From positions 1-62,061 of the forward strand of contig JAIUPO010000023.1 in NCBI GenBank assembly GCA_020160805.1: a DNA stretch of 62,061 bases, given 5' to 3'. Position numbers and translations under genes: made by a program. The DNA is from Actinomycetota bacterium. Lineage in GTDB: Bacteria > Actinomycetota > Actinomycetes > Actinomycetales > Dermatophilaceae. Below, piece after piece: positions 45,783 through 55,194 of this stretch; position 1 is the first letter of the stretch; each line of letters begins with the position of its first letter. A model generated the notes under the pieces. That model saw nothing but the letters and a program-made list of their open reading frames with translations, was not told the DNA's origin and did not search any database.

Positions 45783-46589
45783 ATGAGTAAGCCTCGGAAT
45801 CCGTTTGTCCTCGCCGCCTCGGCGGAGATGCTGTGCGTCGATCTGCCGATGGAGAAACGCATTCGGCGCTTGCACGACTCTGGCTTCCACGTCGAAATCT
45901 GGGATTGGCGTCGTCACGATCTGGATCAGTTATCGCGGCTGCATCGCGATGGCGTGACCTTCACGTCGATGACCGGCTACACCCGCGGCACGCTCGGCGA
46001 TCGCGCCGGTGCCGACGAATTGCTCGCCACGGCAGCGGAATCGATCCCGGTGGCCCGTCGGATCGGCGCCTGGGCGCTGAACCTGCACGGCACCGGACTC
46101 GACGAGCGCGGGCTGCCCGTTGTCGCGCTTGCCGAGGGGCAGGAGCCAGACGCCGCAATGTGGGAGCAAGCGCACGACACCCTCACGCGCATCGCGGAAC
46201 TCGGCGCGCGCGAGGGCGTCACCTTCGTGCTGGAGAAACTGAACCGGGCTGTCGACCACCCGGGCGTCCCGTTCGCGACCGCCGCCGACACGATGGCCCT
46301 CGTGTCGACCGTCGATAGCCCGCACCTTCGGCTGAACCTCGACCTCTATCACGCGCAGATCGGCGAGGGGAACCTCATCGACCTCTGCCGCCGTGCCCTG
46401 CCCTGGATCGGCGAGATCCAGGTCGCCGACGTCCCCGGCCGATGCGAGCCGGGCACCGGTGAGATCAACTACGCGGGCATCGCCCGTGCGCTCATCGACC
46501 TGGGGTATGCCGGTGTGGTCGGCCTGGAGTCCTTCGCCTCCGGCGACCCCGAGTCGGCACTCGCCGCCTTCCGCGAAGCCTTCAGATGA
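45783..46589 (+). CDS. TIM-barrel isomerase, hydroxypyruvate isomerase (Hyi)-like
   Basis: A 268-residue sugar-phosphate isomerase/epimerase family protein. VADVPGRCEPGTGEINYAGI is the signature of the hydroxypyruvate isomerase group, and FVLEKLNRAVDHPG and NLDLYHAQIGEGN carry metal ligands. In an inositol cluster a ketose/inosose isomerase (IolI- or IolH-like) role is possible. It runs towards the gntR gene, ending 9 bases from it. Confidence 0.8.
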   Translation: MSKPRNPFVLAASAEMLCVDLPMEKRIRRLHDSGFHVEIWDWRRHDLDQLSRLHRDGVTFTSMTGYTRGTLGDRAGADELLATAAESIPVARRIGAWALNLHGTGLDERGLPVVALAEGQEPDAAMWEQAHDTLTRIAELGAREGVTFVLEKLNRAVDHPGVPFATAADTMALVSTVDSPHLRLNLDLYHAQIGEGNLIDLCRRALPWIGEIQVADVPGRCEPGTGEINYAGIARALIDLGYAGVVGLESFASGDPESALAAFREAFR

Positions 46590-46598
46590 CGGTGCTGG

Positions 46599-47336
46599 TC
46601 AGCGCTCGTAGACCGTCACGTCGAAGGCGTACTGGTCGAAGCGGTAGCAGTGATCGCCATACTCCACGGGGCTGCCGTCGGCGGCATACGCGCGGCGGCT
46701 CATGGTCAGCAGCGGGTCGCCGCTGGCCAGGCTCAGCAACTTACGCTCGCGCGCGCTCGGGCGGCGGGCGCCGATCGTCTGGTGCGCGACGGCGGGGTGG
46801 GCGCCGAGGGCGCGCAGGGCGGCATACAGCGAGCCCTTGGCGATGTCTTTGCGCGTGAGTGCCGCGAAGCGCGGGGGCAACCAGTTGTGCATGAGGGCGG
46901 TGGGGATCTCGCCAGCCGATCTCAGGCGCGCGATATGCAGCAACGGAGTGTCCTCAGGAAGTGCCATCGCATGTGCCGCAACAGGATTGAGGACATCCGG
47001 CTCGAAGTCGAGCACGGTGGTCGTGGGTCGCTGGCCGCGGCGGGCCATATCGTCATACAAGCTCGTCAGCTCGTCGCGGCGATGGATGACGGTGCTCGCG
47101 ACCGTCGTGCCGACGCCGCGCCGGCGGACCAGCAGTCCCCGGGAAACGAGTTCGGCGATGGCTCGCCGCACGGTGGGCCGGGACAGATCGAGGCGCTCGG
47201 CGAGGGCGACCTCATTCTCGAAAGCATCGCCCGGCTGCAGCCGCCCGCTCTCGATGGCAGCGGTCAACTGCTCGGCGAGCTGGTGATAGAGCGGCACCGG
47301 GCTGCCACGGTCGATGGCGACGGGGATCTGTTGCAC
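46599..47336 (-). CDS. GntR-family transcriptional regulator, probable inositol-regulon repressor
   Basis: A regulator of 245 residues from GTG 47336 (266 if TTG 47399 is used; neither has a good ribosome-binding site). The N-terminal winged helix reads LYHQLAEQLTAAIESGRLQP, then LAERLDLSRPTVRRAIAELV. The C-terminal domain is a UTRA ligand-binding fold (VLHIARLRSAGEIPTAL-like, then SLYAALRALGA). It is divergent from iolC, in the centre of the catabolic genes, so it is the best candidate to bind the AATGTC palindromes. Confidence 0.85.
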   Translation of the reverse strand: MQQIPVAIDRGSPVPLYHQLAEQLTAAIESGRLQPGDAFENEVALAERLDLSRPTVRRAIAELVSRGLLVRRRGVGTTVASTVIHRRDELTSLYDDMARRGQRPTTTVLDFEPDVLNPVAAHAMALPEDTPLLHIARLRSAGEIPTALMHNWLPPRFAALTRKDIAKGSLYAALRALGAHPAVAHQTIGARRPSARERKLLSLASGDPLLTMSRRAYAADGSPVEYGDHCYRFDQYAFDVTVYER

Positions 47337-47378
47337 AAAGTCAGAGTATGTCAGGTGGTGCGAACAAAGCGGATCATA

Positions 47379-47392
47379 AATGTTCTTACAAA
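47379..47392. promoter_or_regulatory. Weak inositol-regulon operator copy between gntR and iolC
   Basis: AATGTTCTTACAAA keeps the left half of the operator and part of the right. It lies in the gntR-iolC divergent region, where a control site is expected, but the match is poor. Confidence 0.4.
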
Positions 47393-47458
47393 TGGCCAAG
47401 GGTGAGTATGCTGATCGCGACAGCCGGCCGTGCCGGTCGCCGCCGGACGGGAGTGGTC

Positions 47459-48415
47459 ATGCCAGCAGCCAGCACCGAGGTGCTCGCCATCGGCCGCGTC
47501 GGCGTCGACCTGTATCCCATGCAGTCCGGCCGCGGACTGGCCGAGGTGTCGACTTTCGAGAAGTTCCTTGGCGGGAGCGCCGGGAATGTTGCCGTCGCGG
47601 CGGCCCGCTATGGCCACAGATCCGCTCTGATCTCCCGCACGGGCGACGACCCGTTCGGCGATTTCGTGCGAAAGAGCCTGGCAGAGTTCGGGGTTGAGAC
47701 GGCGTATGTCCGTGCCGATCCCACGCTGCCGACCCCGGTCACCTTCTGCGAACTCTTCCCACCAGACAACTTTCCCCTCTACTTCTATCGCTATCCGACG
47801 GCGCCTGACCTGCGCATCAGTCCCGGCGATATGCCGCCCGTCGCCGTCCGGGAGGCGCAACTCCTGTGGGCTACCCTCACGGGCCTGTCCGCCGAGCCAA
47901 GCCGCAGCGCCCATGTCGAGGCGTGGGCTGTGCGGGACCGGGCGCGGCATACGGTCATCGATCTGGACTATCGCGACGTCTTCTGGTTGACCGAGGCTGA
48001 TGCCACCCGCGCAGCCGAGGTGGCACTGGCCGCCAGCACCGTGGCCGTCGGCAATCTCGAAGAGTGCCGCGTGGCCGTGGGCGAGACCCTGGCCAACCGG
48101 GCCGCCGACGCGCTGCTGGAGCGCGGCATCGAGCTGGCGATCGTTAAGCAAGGGCCGCGCGGCGTCCTGGCGGCCACGCCCGACGAGCGCATAGAAATCC
48201 CAGCGCAGCGCGTCGAGGTCGTCAACGGCCTCGGCGCCGGCGATGCCTTCGGCGGCGCGATCTGCCATGGGCTGCTCTCCGGCTGGGGGTTGGAGCGGAT
48301 GATCCGGTTCGCCTCAGCGGCCGGGGCGCACGTCGCCGCCCGTCTCGAGTGCGCGGCCGCCATGCCGACCGAGGCCGAGGTCGAGGTCCTGCTCGCGGGC
48401 GATGAGCACCGATGA
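47459..48415 (+). CDS. iolC: 5-dehydro-2-deoxygluconokinase (PfkB family)
   Basis: A 318-residue sugar kinase. FLGGSAGNVAVAAARYG is the first PfkB signature and GLGAGDAFGGAICHGLL the second, with the catalytic Asp. PTPVTFCELFPPDNFPLYFY is characteristic of IolC. It phosphorylates 2-deoxy-5-keto-gluconate. ATG 47459 with GGGAG upstream is chosen. The stop overlaps the next start (ATGA). Confidence 0.92.
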   Translation: MPAASTEVLAIGRVGVDLYPMQSGRGLAEVSTFEKFLGGSAGNVAVAAARYGHRSALISRTGDDPFGDFVRKSLAEFGVETAYVRADPTLPTPVTFCELFPPDNFPLYFYRYPTAPDLRISPGDMPPVAVREAQLLWATLTGLSAEPSRSAHVEAWAVRDRARHTVIDLDYRDVFWLTEADATRAAEVALAASTVAVGNLEECRVAVGETLANRAADALLERGIELAIVKQGPRGVLAATPDERIEIPAQRVEVVNGLGAGDAFGGAICHGLLSGWGLERMIRFASAAGAHVAARLECAAAMPTEAEVEVLLAGDEHR

Positions 48416-49311
48416 CGACGATCGATCGAGCCGCCCTGGTGCGCGCGCGATGGCGCACACCGGACGGCATAGCCGAGGCCTGGTCGGCCCGGCGGCCAGG
48501 GGCCCTTCCGACGGACGGCAGGCTGCTGCTCATCGCCGCCGATCACCCGGCCCGCGGTGCCCTGGGGGTCCGAGAAGCCGGTATGACGATGGCCGACCGC
48601 GTCGACCTGCTCACCCGGATCGCCACCGCCCTGACGCGCCCCGGCGTGGACGGCGTCCTCGCGACGCCCGATGTCTTGGAAGACCTGCTTCTGCTCGGCC
48701 TGCTGGAGGGCCGCATCCTCTTCGGATCGATGAATCGCGGTGGGCTGCAAGGGGCGAGCTTCGAGGTCGATGAACGGTTCACGGCATACGACGCGGCAAC
48801 GATTGCCGCCCACGGACTCGACGGCGGCAAGATGCTGACCCGCATCGCTCTCGACGATCCGGCCACCGCTCCAACTCTGCAGGCCTGCGGCGCTGCCGTC
48901 ACCGACCTCGCGGCACGAGGCCGTTACGCGATGGTCGAGCCCTTCCTCAGCGACCGCGGGGCGGACGGACGCGTCCGCAATCTCCTCGATCCCGATTCGG
49001 TGATTCGCTCGATCCACATCGCGAGCGGTCTCGGCGCGACGAGCGCGCGCACGATCCTGAAGCTGCCGGTGGTCTCGGACATGGCCCGCGTTCTCGACGC
49101 GACCACGCTGCCGACCCTATTGCTCGGCGGCGATCCGGGGCCCGATCCGGCGGCGACGCGCGCAGGCTGGCGGTCCGCTCTGGCGCACCCGTGCGCCGTG
49201 GGCCTGGTGGTGGGGCGCGCCTTGCTCTTCCCGCAGGGTGATGATGTTGCGGGCGCTGTCGACGCGGCCGCCGAGTTGGTGCACGGAGGCTCACATGAGT
49301 ATGGGCAGTGA
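48412..49311 (+). CDS. Cgl0159-type (beta/alpha)8 aldolase, probable IolJ replacement
   Basis: A 299-residue TIM-barrel protein of the Cgl0159 family, known from the Corynebacterium inositol cluster. RLLLIAADHPARGALG opens the barrel and ARTILKLPVVSDM carries the likely Schiff-base Lys. It is coupled to iolC and overlaps iolB, so it most likely cleaves 2-deoxy-5-keto-gluconate 6-phosphate into malonate semialdehyde and dihydroxyacetone phosphate, the IolJ step. No classical IolJ is present in the window. Confidence 0.8.
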   Translation: MTTIDRAALVRARWRTPDGIAEAWSARRPGALPTDGRLLLIAADHPARGALGVREAGMTMADRVDLLTRIATALTRPGVDGVLATPDVLEDLLLLGLLEGRILFGSMNRGGLQGASFEVDERFTAYDAATIAAHGLDGGKMLTRIALDDPATAPTLQACGAAVTDLAARGRYAMVEPFLSDRGADGRVRNLLDPDSVIRSIHIASGLGATSARTILKLPVVSDMARVLDATTLPTLLLGGDPGPDPAATRAGWRSALAHPCAVGLVVGRALLFPQGDDVAGAVDAAAELVHGGSHEYGQ

Positions 49312-50194
49312 TAACACGCGGTGGGTTCGCCCAGCGGGCAGCGTGGCGGATGCGTTGTGGGACACAGCGATCGGCGACGACGTCGACGGCTGGGTGCACA
49401 CCGGCCTGCTGACGGCGCGGCTGGCGGCGGGTGATACGCGTTCGGTCGATCTCAGCGCCCACGAGGCGGTCGTGGTTCCGCTCGCCGGTGGCGTACGGCT
49501 CACCGTGACGCACGACGGCGTCAGCCAGGAGATCGTGCTCGCGGGCCGCGAGTCCGTATGGAGTGGACCCACCGATGTCGCCTACGTCCCCCGCGGCGCG
49601 AGCCTGACGCTGACCGCCGACGCCCCGGCCGAGGTCGCCATCTGTCTTGCCGCCGATTCCGCCACCGAGCCCGGGCCGCAGCCGAGTCACGTTGCCGCGC
49701 AAGATGTTCCGGTCGAGCTGAGAGGCGCTGGCATCGCGTCCCGCCAAGTCCGCAACTTCGGTGTCCCCGGCGTCCTCGACGCCCGCCGCATGATCGCCTG
49801 CGAGGTCATCACCCCCGCCGGCAACTGGTCCTCGTGGCCACCGCACAAGCACGACAACGAGCGGCCGGGGGTCGAGACGGAACTCGAAGAGATCTACTAC
49901 TTCCGCACCCGATCCACCGACCCCCGCGGCAGCGATCCGATGGGTTATCAGCGGGTGTATGCAGCGGGCGAGCGTCCCATCGATGTTCTTGCCGAGGTGC
50001 GCTCCGGCGATGTCGTGCTCGTCCCGCACGGCTGGCACGGCCCGGCGATCGCCGCGCCCGATGCCGATCTCTACTACCTCAATGTCATGGCCGGCCCAGG
50101 TCCCGAGCGGGCCTGGCTGATTTGTGACGATCCCGCCCATTCGTGGGTCCGCGAGTCCTGGTCGAGCACGCCCATCGATCCGCGCTTGACCTAA
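49295..50194 (+). CDS. iolB: 5-deoxy-glucuronate isomerase
   Basis: A 299-residue bicupin. The metal-binding block is SSWPPHKHDNE, then ELEEIYYFR with a Glu, and later VPHGWHGPAIAAPDADLYYL. It converts 5-deoxy-glucuronate to 2-deoxy-5-keto-gluconate. ATG 49295 follows ACGGAGG and overlaps the previous gene by 17 bases. Confidence 0.93.
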   Translation: MSMGSDNTRWVRPAGSVADALWDTAIGDDVDGWVHTGLLTARLAAGDTRSVDLSAHEAVVVPLAGGVRLTVTHDGVSQEIVLAGRESVWSGPTDVAYVPRGASLTLTADAPAEVAICLAADSATEPGPQPSHVAAQDVPVELRGAGIASRQVRNFGVPGVLDARRMIACEVITPAGNWSSWPPHKHDNERPGVETELEEIYYFRTRSTDPRGSDPMGYQRVYAAGERPIDVLAEVRSGDVVLVPHGWHGPAIAAPDADLYYLNVMAGPGPERAWLICDDPAHSWVRESWSSTPIDPRLT

Positions 50195-50231
50195 ACCCTT
50201 TGAAATCGACACGGACAGAAAGGCTTTCCCC

Positions 50232-51239
50232 ATGCGCATCGGCATCACCGGCACCGGCCGGATCGGCGCCTTCCACGCCAAGACCCTCCTCGGCGTGCCG
50301 GGAGTCGACGGGCTCGTCGTCACGGACTTCGTGCCCGAGTCAGCGGCCAAGGTTGCTGCGGATCTCGGCCAGAGCGCTGTCCCGGACCTCGATGCTCTCC
50401 TCGCGACCGGTGTCGACGCACTCGTGGTCACCTCATCGTCTTCCGCGCACGCCCCCGCGGTGCGCGCGGGACTCGCGGCCGGCATACCCGTCTTCTGTGA
50501 GAAGCCGGTCGCCGCGGAGTTGGACGAGGCCATCGATCTGGCGCGGCTGGAGGCCGGTTCCACAACCCCGGTCCACATCGGCTTCCAGCGCCGCTTCGAT
50601 GCCGGCTATCGCCGCCTGCGCGATGCCGTCCACTCCGGCGAACTCGGCTTCGTCCACTCCATCCGCGCGGCGACGCACGACCAGGCGCCGCCGCACGCGG
50701 CATACATCCCGACCTCGGGCGGGATCTTCCGCGACTGCTCGGTGCACGACTTCGACATCGTCCGATTCGTGAGCGGCCGGGAGGTGGCTAGCGTCTTCGC
50801 GACCGGCGGCAACAAGGGCGCGGACTTCTTCCGCGAGGCCGGCGATGTCGACACCGGCGCGGCGATCCTGACCCTGGATGACGGCACGATGGTGACGGTC
50901 ACCGCCACCCGCTACAACGGCGCGGGTCACGACGTGCGCATGGAGGTGCACGGCAGCGAGGGCGCGATGGCCGCGGGCCTGGATGACACCCTCGCGATCC
51001 GTTCGGCGCAACCCGGCGCCACCTTCCCGGCCGGCCCGGCGCACCAGTCCTTCATGGAGCGCTTCCAGCCGGCCTATGTCGCCGAGCTGACCTACTTCGT
51101 CGACGTCGCTCGCGGCGCCGCGCCTTCTCCGTGCACCGTCGCCGACGGCCTTGCAGCGGCGCGGATCGCCGAGGCTGCGCAGCGATCGAAGGACTCGGGC
51201 CGGCCGGTCGCGCTCAGCGAAATCCCGGGTCTCGGCTGA
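50232..51239 (+). CDS. iolG: Inositol 2-dehydrogenase (Gfo/Idh/MocA family)
   Basis: A 335-residue NAD-dependent dehydrogenase for the first step of myo-inositol catabolism. GITGTGRIGAFHAKTL is the Rossmann motif, VFCEKPVAAELDEA the catalytic Lys block, and FRDCSVHDFDIVRFVSG carries the DxxxH substrate motif. It includes a Gly-Ile-Pro encoded with ATA. Its place between iolB and mmsA supports the assignment over other family members here. Confidence 0.88.
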   Translation: MRIGITGTGRIGAFHAKTLLGVPGVDGLVVTDFVPESAAKVAADLGQSAVPDLDALLATGVDALVVTSSSSAHAPAVRAGLAAGIPVFCEKPVAAELDEAIDLARLEAGSTTPVHIGFQRRFDAGYRRLRDAVHSGELGFVHSIRAATHDQAPPHAAYIPTSGGIFRDCSVHDFDIVRFVSGREVASVFATGGNKGADFFREAGDVDTGAAILTLDDGTMVTVTATRYNGAGHDVRMEVHGSEGAMAAGLDDTLAIRSAQPGATFPAGPAHQSFMERFQPAYVAELTYFVDVARGAAPSPCTVADGLAAARIAEAAQRSKDSGRPVALSEIPGLG

Positions 51240-51291
51240 AGCTGCATATGCTAATATGTAATAACAAAGTCCCCGCTGAAGGAGTATGTCC

Positions 51292-52794
51292 GTGAGCTCG
51301 CCCGCCCGCATCACCCACCTGATCGCCGGCTCGCCCTGGGAAGGCACCGCCGAGCGCACCAGCCCGGTCTACAACCCCGCGACGGGCGAACAGACCGGCG
51401 TGCTCGACCTGGCCTCCAAGGCCGTGATCGATGAGGTCGTGGCGAACGCCAAGACGTCCTGGGTTGCGAACTGGCAGAACGCCTCCCTGACCAAGCGCAC
51501 GCAGGTTCTCTTCGCCTTCCGTGAGTTGCTGAACGCGCGCAAGGACGAGATCGGCGCGCTCATCACGGCCGAGCACGGCAAGGTCCTCTCCGACGCGATC
51601 GGTGAGGTCACGCGTGGCCTGGAAGTGGCCGAGTTCGCCTGCGGCATACCGCATTTGCTCAAGGGTGGCTTCTCCGAGAATGTCTCGACCAAGGTCGATG
51701 TCTACTCGATTCGCCAGAGCCTCGGCGTCGTCGCGGTGATCAGCCCGTTCAACTTCCCCGCCATGGTGCCGCTGTGGTTCGTGCCGATCGCCATCGCGTG
51801 CGGCAATGCCGTCATCATCAAGCCGTCCGAGAAGGACCCCTCGGCCGTCAACGCCGTTGCCACCCTGTGGAAGGAAGCCGGGCTTCCCGACGGCATACTC
51901 AATGTCGTCCACGGCGACAAGGAGGCGGTCGACGCTCTCCTGGACAATCCCGATGTCCGCGCGGTCTCATTTGTCGGCTCGACCCCGATCGCGAAGTACG
52001 TCTACGAAAAGGGCACGGCCAATGGCAAGCGCGTCCAGGCCCTCGGCGGCGCCAAGAACCACATGCTTGTCCTGCCCGACGCCGACCTCGACCTCGCCGC
52101 CGACGCGGCCGTCAACGCCGGCTTCGGCTCCGCCGGTGAGCGGTGCATGGCGATCTCCGCTCTGGTCGCGGTCGAGCCCGTCGCGGACCCGTTGATCGAG
52201 AAGATCAAGGACCGGATGGGCAAGCTCGTCACCGGTGACGGCACTCGCGGCACCGACATGGGCCCGCTCGTGACCCGCGAACACCGCGACAAGGTCGCCT
52301 CCTACCTCGACGTCGAGGAGGGCAGCGGCGCCGAGGTGCTCGTCGACGGCCGCGAGGCCGACTTCGACGCCGATGGTGACGGCTTCTTCCTCGCCCCCTC
52401 GCTCATCGACAAGGTCGCCCCGGGGATGCCGCAGTATGACGACGAGATCTTCGGCCCGGTCCTGTCCGTGGTCCGCGTCGCGTCCTACGACGAGGGCCTG
52501 AAGCTGATCAACGACAGCCCGTTCGGCAATGGCACGGCGATCTTCACCAATGACGGTGGCGCCGCCCGCCGCTTCCAGAACGAGGTCGAGGTCGGCATGG
52601 TCGGCATCAATGTGCCGATCCCCGTTCCGATGGCCTACTTCTCCTTCGGCGGCTGGAAGGCCTCGCTCTTCGGCGACTCCCACGCCCACGGCATGGAGGG
52701 CGTGCACTTCTTCACCCGCGGCAAGGTCGTCACCTCGCGTTGGCTCGACCCGTCCCACGGCGGCCTGAACCTGGGCTTCCCCCAGAACGTCTGA
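51292..52794 (+). CDS. mmsA: CoA-acylating methylmalonate-semialdehyde dehydrogenase
   Basis: A 500-residue aldehyde dehydrogenase converting malonate semialdehyde (or methylmalonate semialdehyde) and CoA to acetyl-CoA (or propionyl-CoA), the last inositol step. The catalytic Cys is in GSAGERCMAISA; the NAD-binding stretch is SFVGSTPIAKYVYEKG. GTG 51292 is preferred over ATG 51286: GGAG at 51281-51284 leaves only one base before the ATG but seven before the GTG. Confidence 0.93.
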   Translation: MSSPARITHLIAGSPWEGTAERTSPVYNPATGEQTGVLDLASKAVIDEVVANAKTSWVANWQNASLTKRTQVLFAFRELLNARKDEIGALITAEHGKVLSDAIGEVTRGLEVAEFACGIPHLLKGGFSENVSTKVDVYSIRQSLGVVAVISPFNFPAMVPLWFVPIAIACGNAVIIKPSEKDPSAVNAVATLWKEAGLPDGILNVVHGDKEAVDALLDNPDVRAVSFVGSTPIAKYVYEKGTANGKRVQALGGAKNHMLVLPDADLDLAADAAVNAGFGSAGERCMAISALVAVEPVADPLIEKIKDRMGKLVTGDGTRGTDMGPLVTREHRDKVASYLDVEEGSGAEVLVDGREADFDADGDGFFLAPSLIDKVAPGMPQYDDEIFGPVLSVVRVASYDEGLKLINDSPFGNGTAIFTNDGGAARRFQNEVEVGMVGINVPIPVPMAYFSFGGWKASLFGDSHAHGMEGVHFFTRGKVVTSRWLDPSHGGLNLGFPQNV

Positions 52795-52812
52795 GCCGCA
52801 CCACGATTCGCC

Positions 52813-52846
52813 GTATGCCGCCCGCTCGCCCGAGCGGGCGGCATAC
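52813..52846 (+). terminator. Hairpin terminator after mmsA
   Basis: Perfect 16-base arms GTATGCCGCCCGCTCG / CGAGCGGGCGGCATAC with a CC loop lie 18 bases after the mmsA stop. The outer part of both arms is the GTATGC/GCATAC motif. Confidence 0.85.
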
Positions 52847-52894
52847 CGTATGGCGGTGGCCTAGGTCAGCTCGACGGCCTAGGTGAGCGATTGA

Positions 52895-52981
52895 GAGAAG
52901 CCCTCGGGGCGGGAGATTCGTCGCTGCGCTCGCTCGTGCCTCGTTCGACGCGCTCCTCGACTGCCCCTCCGTGCTTCCCCC
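52895..52981 (-). repeat. Dispersed repeat of about 87 bases, distant copy
   Basis: On the minus strand this matches 15537-15623 over nearly its whole length (shared blocks GGAGGGGCAGTCGAGGAGCG, ACGAGCGAGCGCAGCGACGA, CCCGCCCCGAGGGCTT). The surrounding 52847-53087 holds no gene. Confidence 0.8.
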
Positions 52982-53087
52982 ACCGCTCCACGCCGCAACA
53001 GACGGACTATTAGCCGCACTACGAATCATCCGAAGGGATGATCCGCGCGGATCGAGCGGGTGAGGGCGGTTTTCTTAACGTCGAGGT

Positions 53088-55184
53088 ATGCCGCGCACGC
53101 TCGCCCCGCCAACCGTCTCCCGCTCCTCGACGCCGCCCAAAGCGGTTGGGGCGCAACCGATTCCGGGGACCCTGCGGCGCGGCGGGGCGGCGGCGATCCT
53201 GGTGCTCTTCCTTGCCGTGCTGGGGGCGGCAATGGGGATCTTCCGGGACGCCCAGATCCCGCCGCGCGGTGAGCCGGTCCCGGCGAGCGCCGAGTCGGCC
53301 CTTGTCGCCGCGGAGTTGGCGGCTCGGCCTGGCTCGAACGTGGCCCCGGTCTTCCTCGTCGCCGCCCGGGCCGATGGCACGGCGCTGAGCGCCAGTGATG
53401 AGAAGGCCCTCGCCGGCCTCACCGCGCGCGTGGCCCCGCAGGATCTGCCCCCGGTCGGCCCACCCACGGCGACGGTGTCCGCGGACAGGCGCGCGGCATA
53501 CACCCTCATCCCCGTCCGCACCGGCGCGGAGAATAGCGACAACATCGCGACAATCACCGACCTGCGCGCCGAGGTCGACAAGGCCAGGCCGGGAGACCTG
53601 AAAGTCCTCGTCACGGGCGGCCCGGCCTTCGGCGCCGACATCGCTAATGCGTTCTCGGGAGCCGACTTCCGGCTGCTCGCCGTCACCGTGGGCGTCGTCG
53701 CGGTGCTCCTGCTCATCACCTATCGGTCACCCATCCTCTGGCTCATCCCGCTGACCGTCGTCGGCCTCGCAGACCAACTCGCGGGCGTCGTCACGAAGGC
53801 CGTCGGCGAGGCGAGTCGCCTGACCTTCGACGCGGGAATCGTCTCGGTGCTGGTCTTCGGTGCCGGCACCAACTACGCGCTCCTGCTCATCTCTCGCTAT
53901 CGCGAGGAACTCGCCCGCGAGGCCGACCACCGCGCCGCCCTCGCCACCGCGCGCCGGGCAACGCTGCCGGCCATCGTCGCCAGCAATCTCACGGTCGTCC
54001 TGGCCCTGCTCACTCTGCTGCTCGCGGTAGTCCCCGGCACCCGCGGCCTCGGCCTCGCCGGAGCAAGCGGGCTTGTTATCGCGCTTGCAGCTGCCACGTT
54101 CGTCCTCCCGGCTGCGCTCGCTCTCGTGGGTCGCCGCATCTTCTGGCCGTTCATTCCCGTCCCGGGTATGCCGCCCGCTCGCGACGGCTGGTGGGCGCGC
54201 CTCGGGCAGTGGGTCACCGCGCAACCGGTTCGCGTCATCGCCGGTTCTTTCCTCGTCCTGGCGCTCCTCGCCACCGGCCTGGTGGGCACGCGGATCGGCC
54301 TCAACCAGGGCCAGCAGTTCCGCGTCGCCTCGGACTCCCAGCGCGGCCTGAGCGTCATCGAGCAGCACTTCCCCGGCGGGCTGGCGGCGCCACTCACCGT
54401 GACCGCCGCCGCCGATTCGACGGCCGCGGTGACGGACGCTCTTCGCGAAGTCCCGGGCGTCGTGACCGTGGCGCCGGGGGGCACGGCATACGACGGCCGG
54501 ATGGTGCTCACCGTCATCGGCGAGCCGCTCGCCGGGACGCCCGCGAGCGACGCACTCGTCGAGCAGGCTCGTGAGGCCGTCCACGCGATTCCGGCCGCCG
54601 ATGCGCGCGTTGGCGGGTCACCCGCAGAGCTTCTCGACGCCCGCGCCGCCGCCGACCGCGACCTGCGCGTCATCGCCCCGGTGATCCTCGCGCTTATCGC
54701 TGTGGTCCTAATGCTGCTGCTGCGCGCCGTCACCGCACCTCTGGTCCTGTTGCTCATCAATATCGCGAGCAGCCTCGCCACCATCGGTGTCGGATCGCGT
54801 CTCGGGAGAACGGTTTTCGGCTTCCAAGCGCTCGAGGTGCAGGTGCCGCTCATCGCCTTCCTCTTCCTCGTGGCCCTCGGCGTGGACTACACGATCTTCT
54901 TGGTCCACCGCGCCCAGGACGAGGCACGCACCCACGGCGTGCGCGAGGGGATGGCGCGCGCCGTCGGGCATACCGGTGCCGTCATCACCAGCGCGGGCGT
55001 CGTGCTCGCCGGGGTCTTCGCTGCGCTCGGCGTACTGCCACTCGTCGTCCTCGGCCAACTCGGCCTGATCGTCGGCCTCGGGGTGCTCATCGACACCTTC
55101 CTCGTGCGCGCCCTGTTGGTCCCTGGCGTGATCGCCGCCCTGGGTGACCGCGCCTATTGGCCGCGCCGCCTGCGCGCTGCGTAG
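53088..55184 (+). CDS. MMPL-family transporter
   Basis: A 698-residue RND-superfamily membrane protein with the MMPL layout: helix, outer domain, helices, outer domain, helices. FGAGTNYALLLISRYREEL and LGVDYTIFLVHRAQDEARTH are the paired proton-relay motifs in helices 4 and 10. Related proteins export lipids or drugs. The start ATG 53088 has GAGG only one base away, so it is uncertain. The histidine kinase gene follows 10 bases later. Confidence 0.88.
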   Translation: MPRTLAPPTVSRSSTPPKAVGAQPIPGTLRRGGAAAILVLFLAVLGAAMGIFRDAQIPPRGEPVPASAESALVAAELAARPGSNVAPVFLVAARADGTALSASDEKALAGLTARVAPQDLPPVGPPTATVSADRRAAYTLIPVRTGAENSDNIATITDLRAEVDKARPGDLKVLVTGGPAFGADIANAFSGADFRLLAVTVGVVAVLLLITYRSPILWLIPLTVVGLADQLAGVVTKAVGEASRLTFDAGIVSVLVFGAGTNYALLLISRYREELAREADHRAALATARRATLPAIVASNLTVVLALLTLLLAVVPGTRGLGLAGASGLVIALAAATFVLPAALALVGRRIFWPFIPVPGMPPARDGWWARLGQWVTAQPVRVIAGSFLVLALLATGLVGTRIGLNQGQQFRVASDSQRGLSVIEQHFPGGLAAPLTVTAAADSTAAVTDALREVPGVVTVAPGGTAYDGRMVLTVIGEPLAGTPASDALVEQAREAVHAIPAADARVGGSPAELLDARAAADRDLRVIAPVILALIAVVLMLLLRAVTAPLVLLLINIASSLATIGVGSRLGRTVFGFQALEVQVPLIAFLFLVALGVDYTIFLVHRAQDEARTHGVREGMARAVGHTGAVITSAGVVLAGVFAALGVLPLVVLGQLGLIVGLGVLIDTFLVRALLVPGVIAALGDRAYWPRRLRAA

Positions 55185-55194
55185 CCTCGTTTCC

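Noticed and set aside
51241-51270. AT-rich GCATATGCTAATATGTAATA stretch upstream of mmsA as an inositol operator
   Set aside because: It lacks the AATGTC-NN-RACATT arrangement; it may be a promoter element but nothing specific can be claimed.
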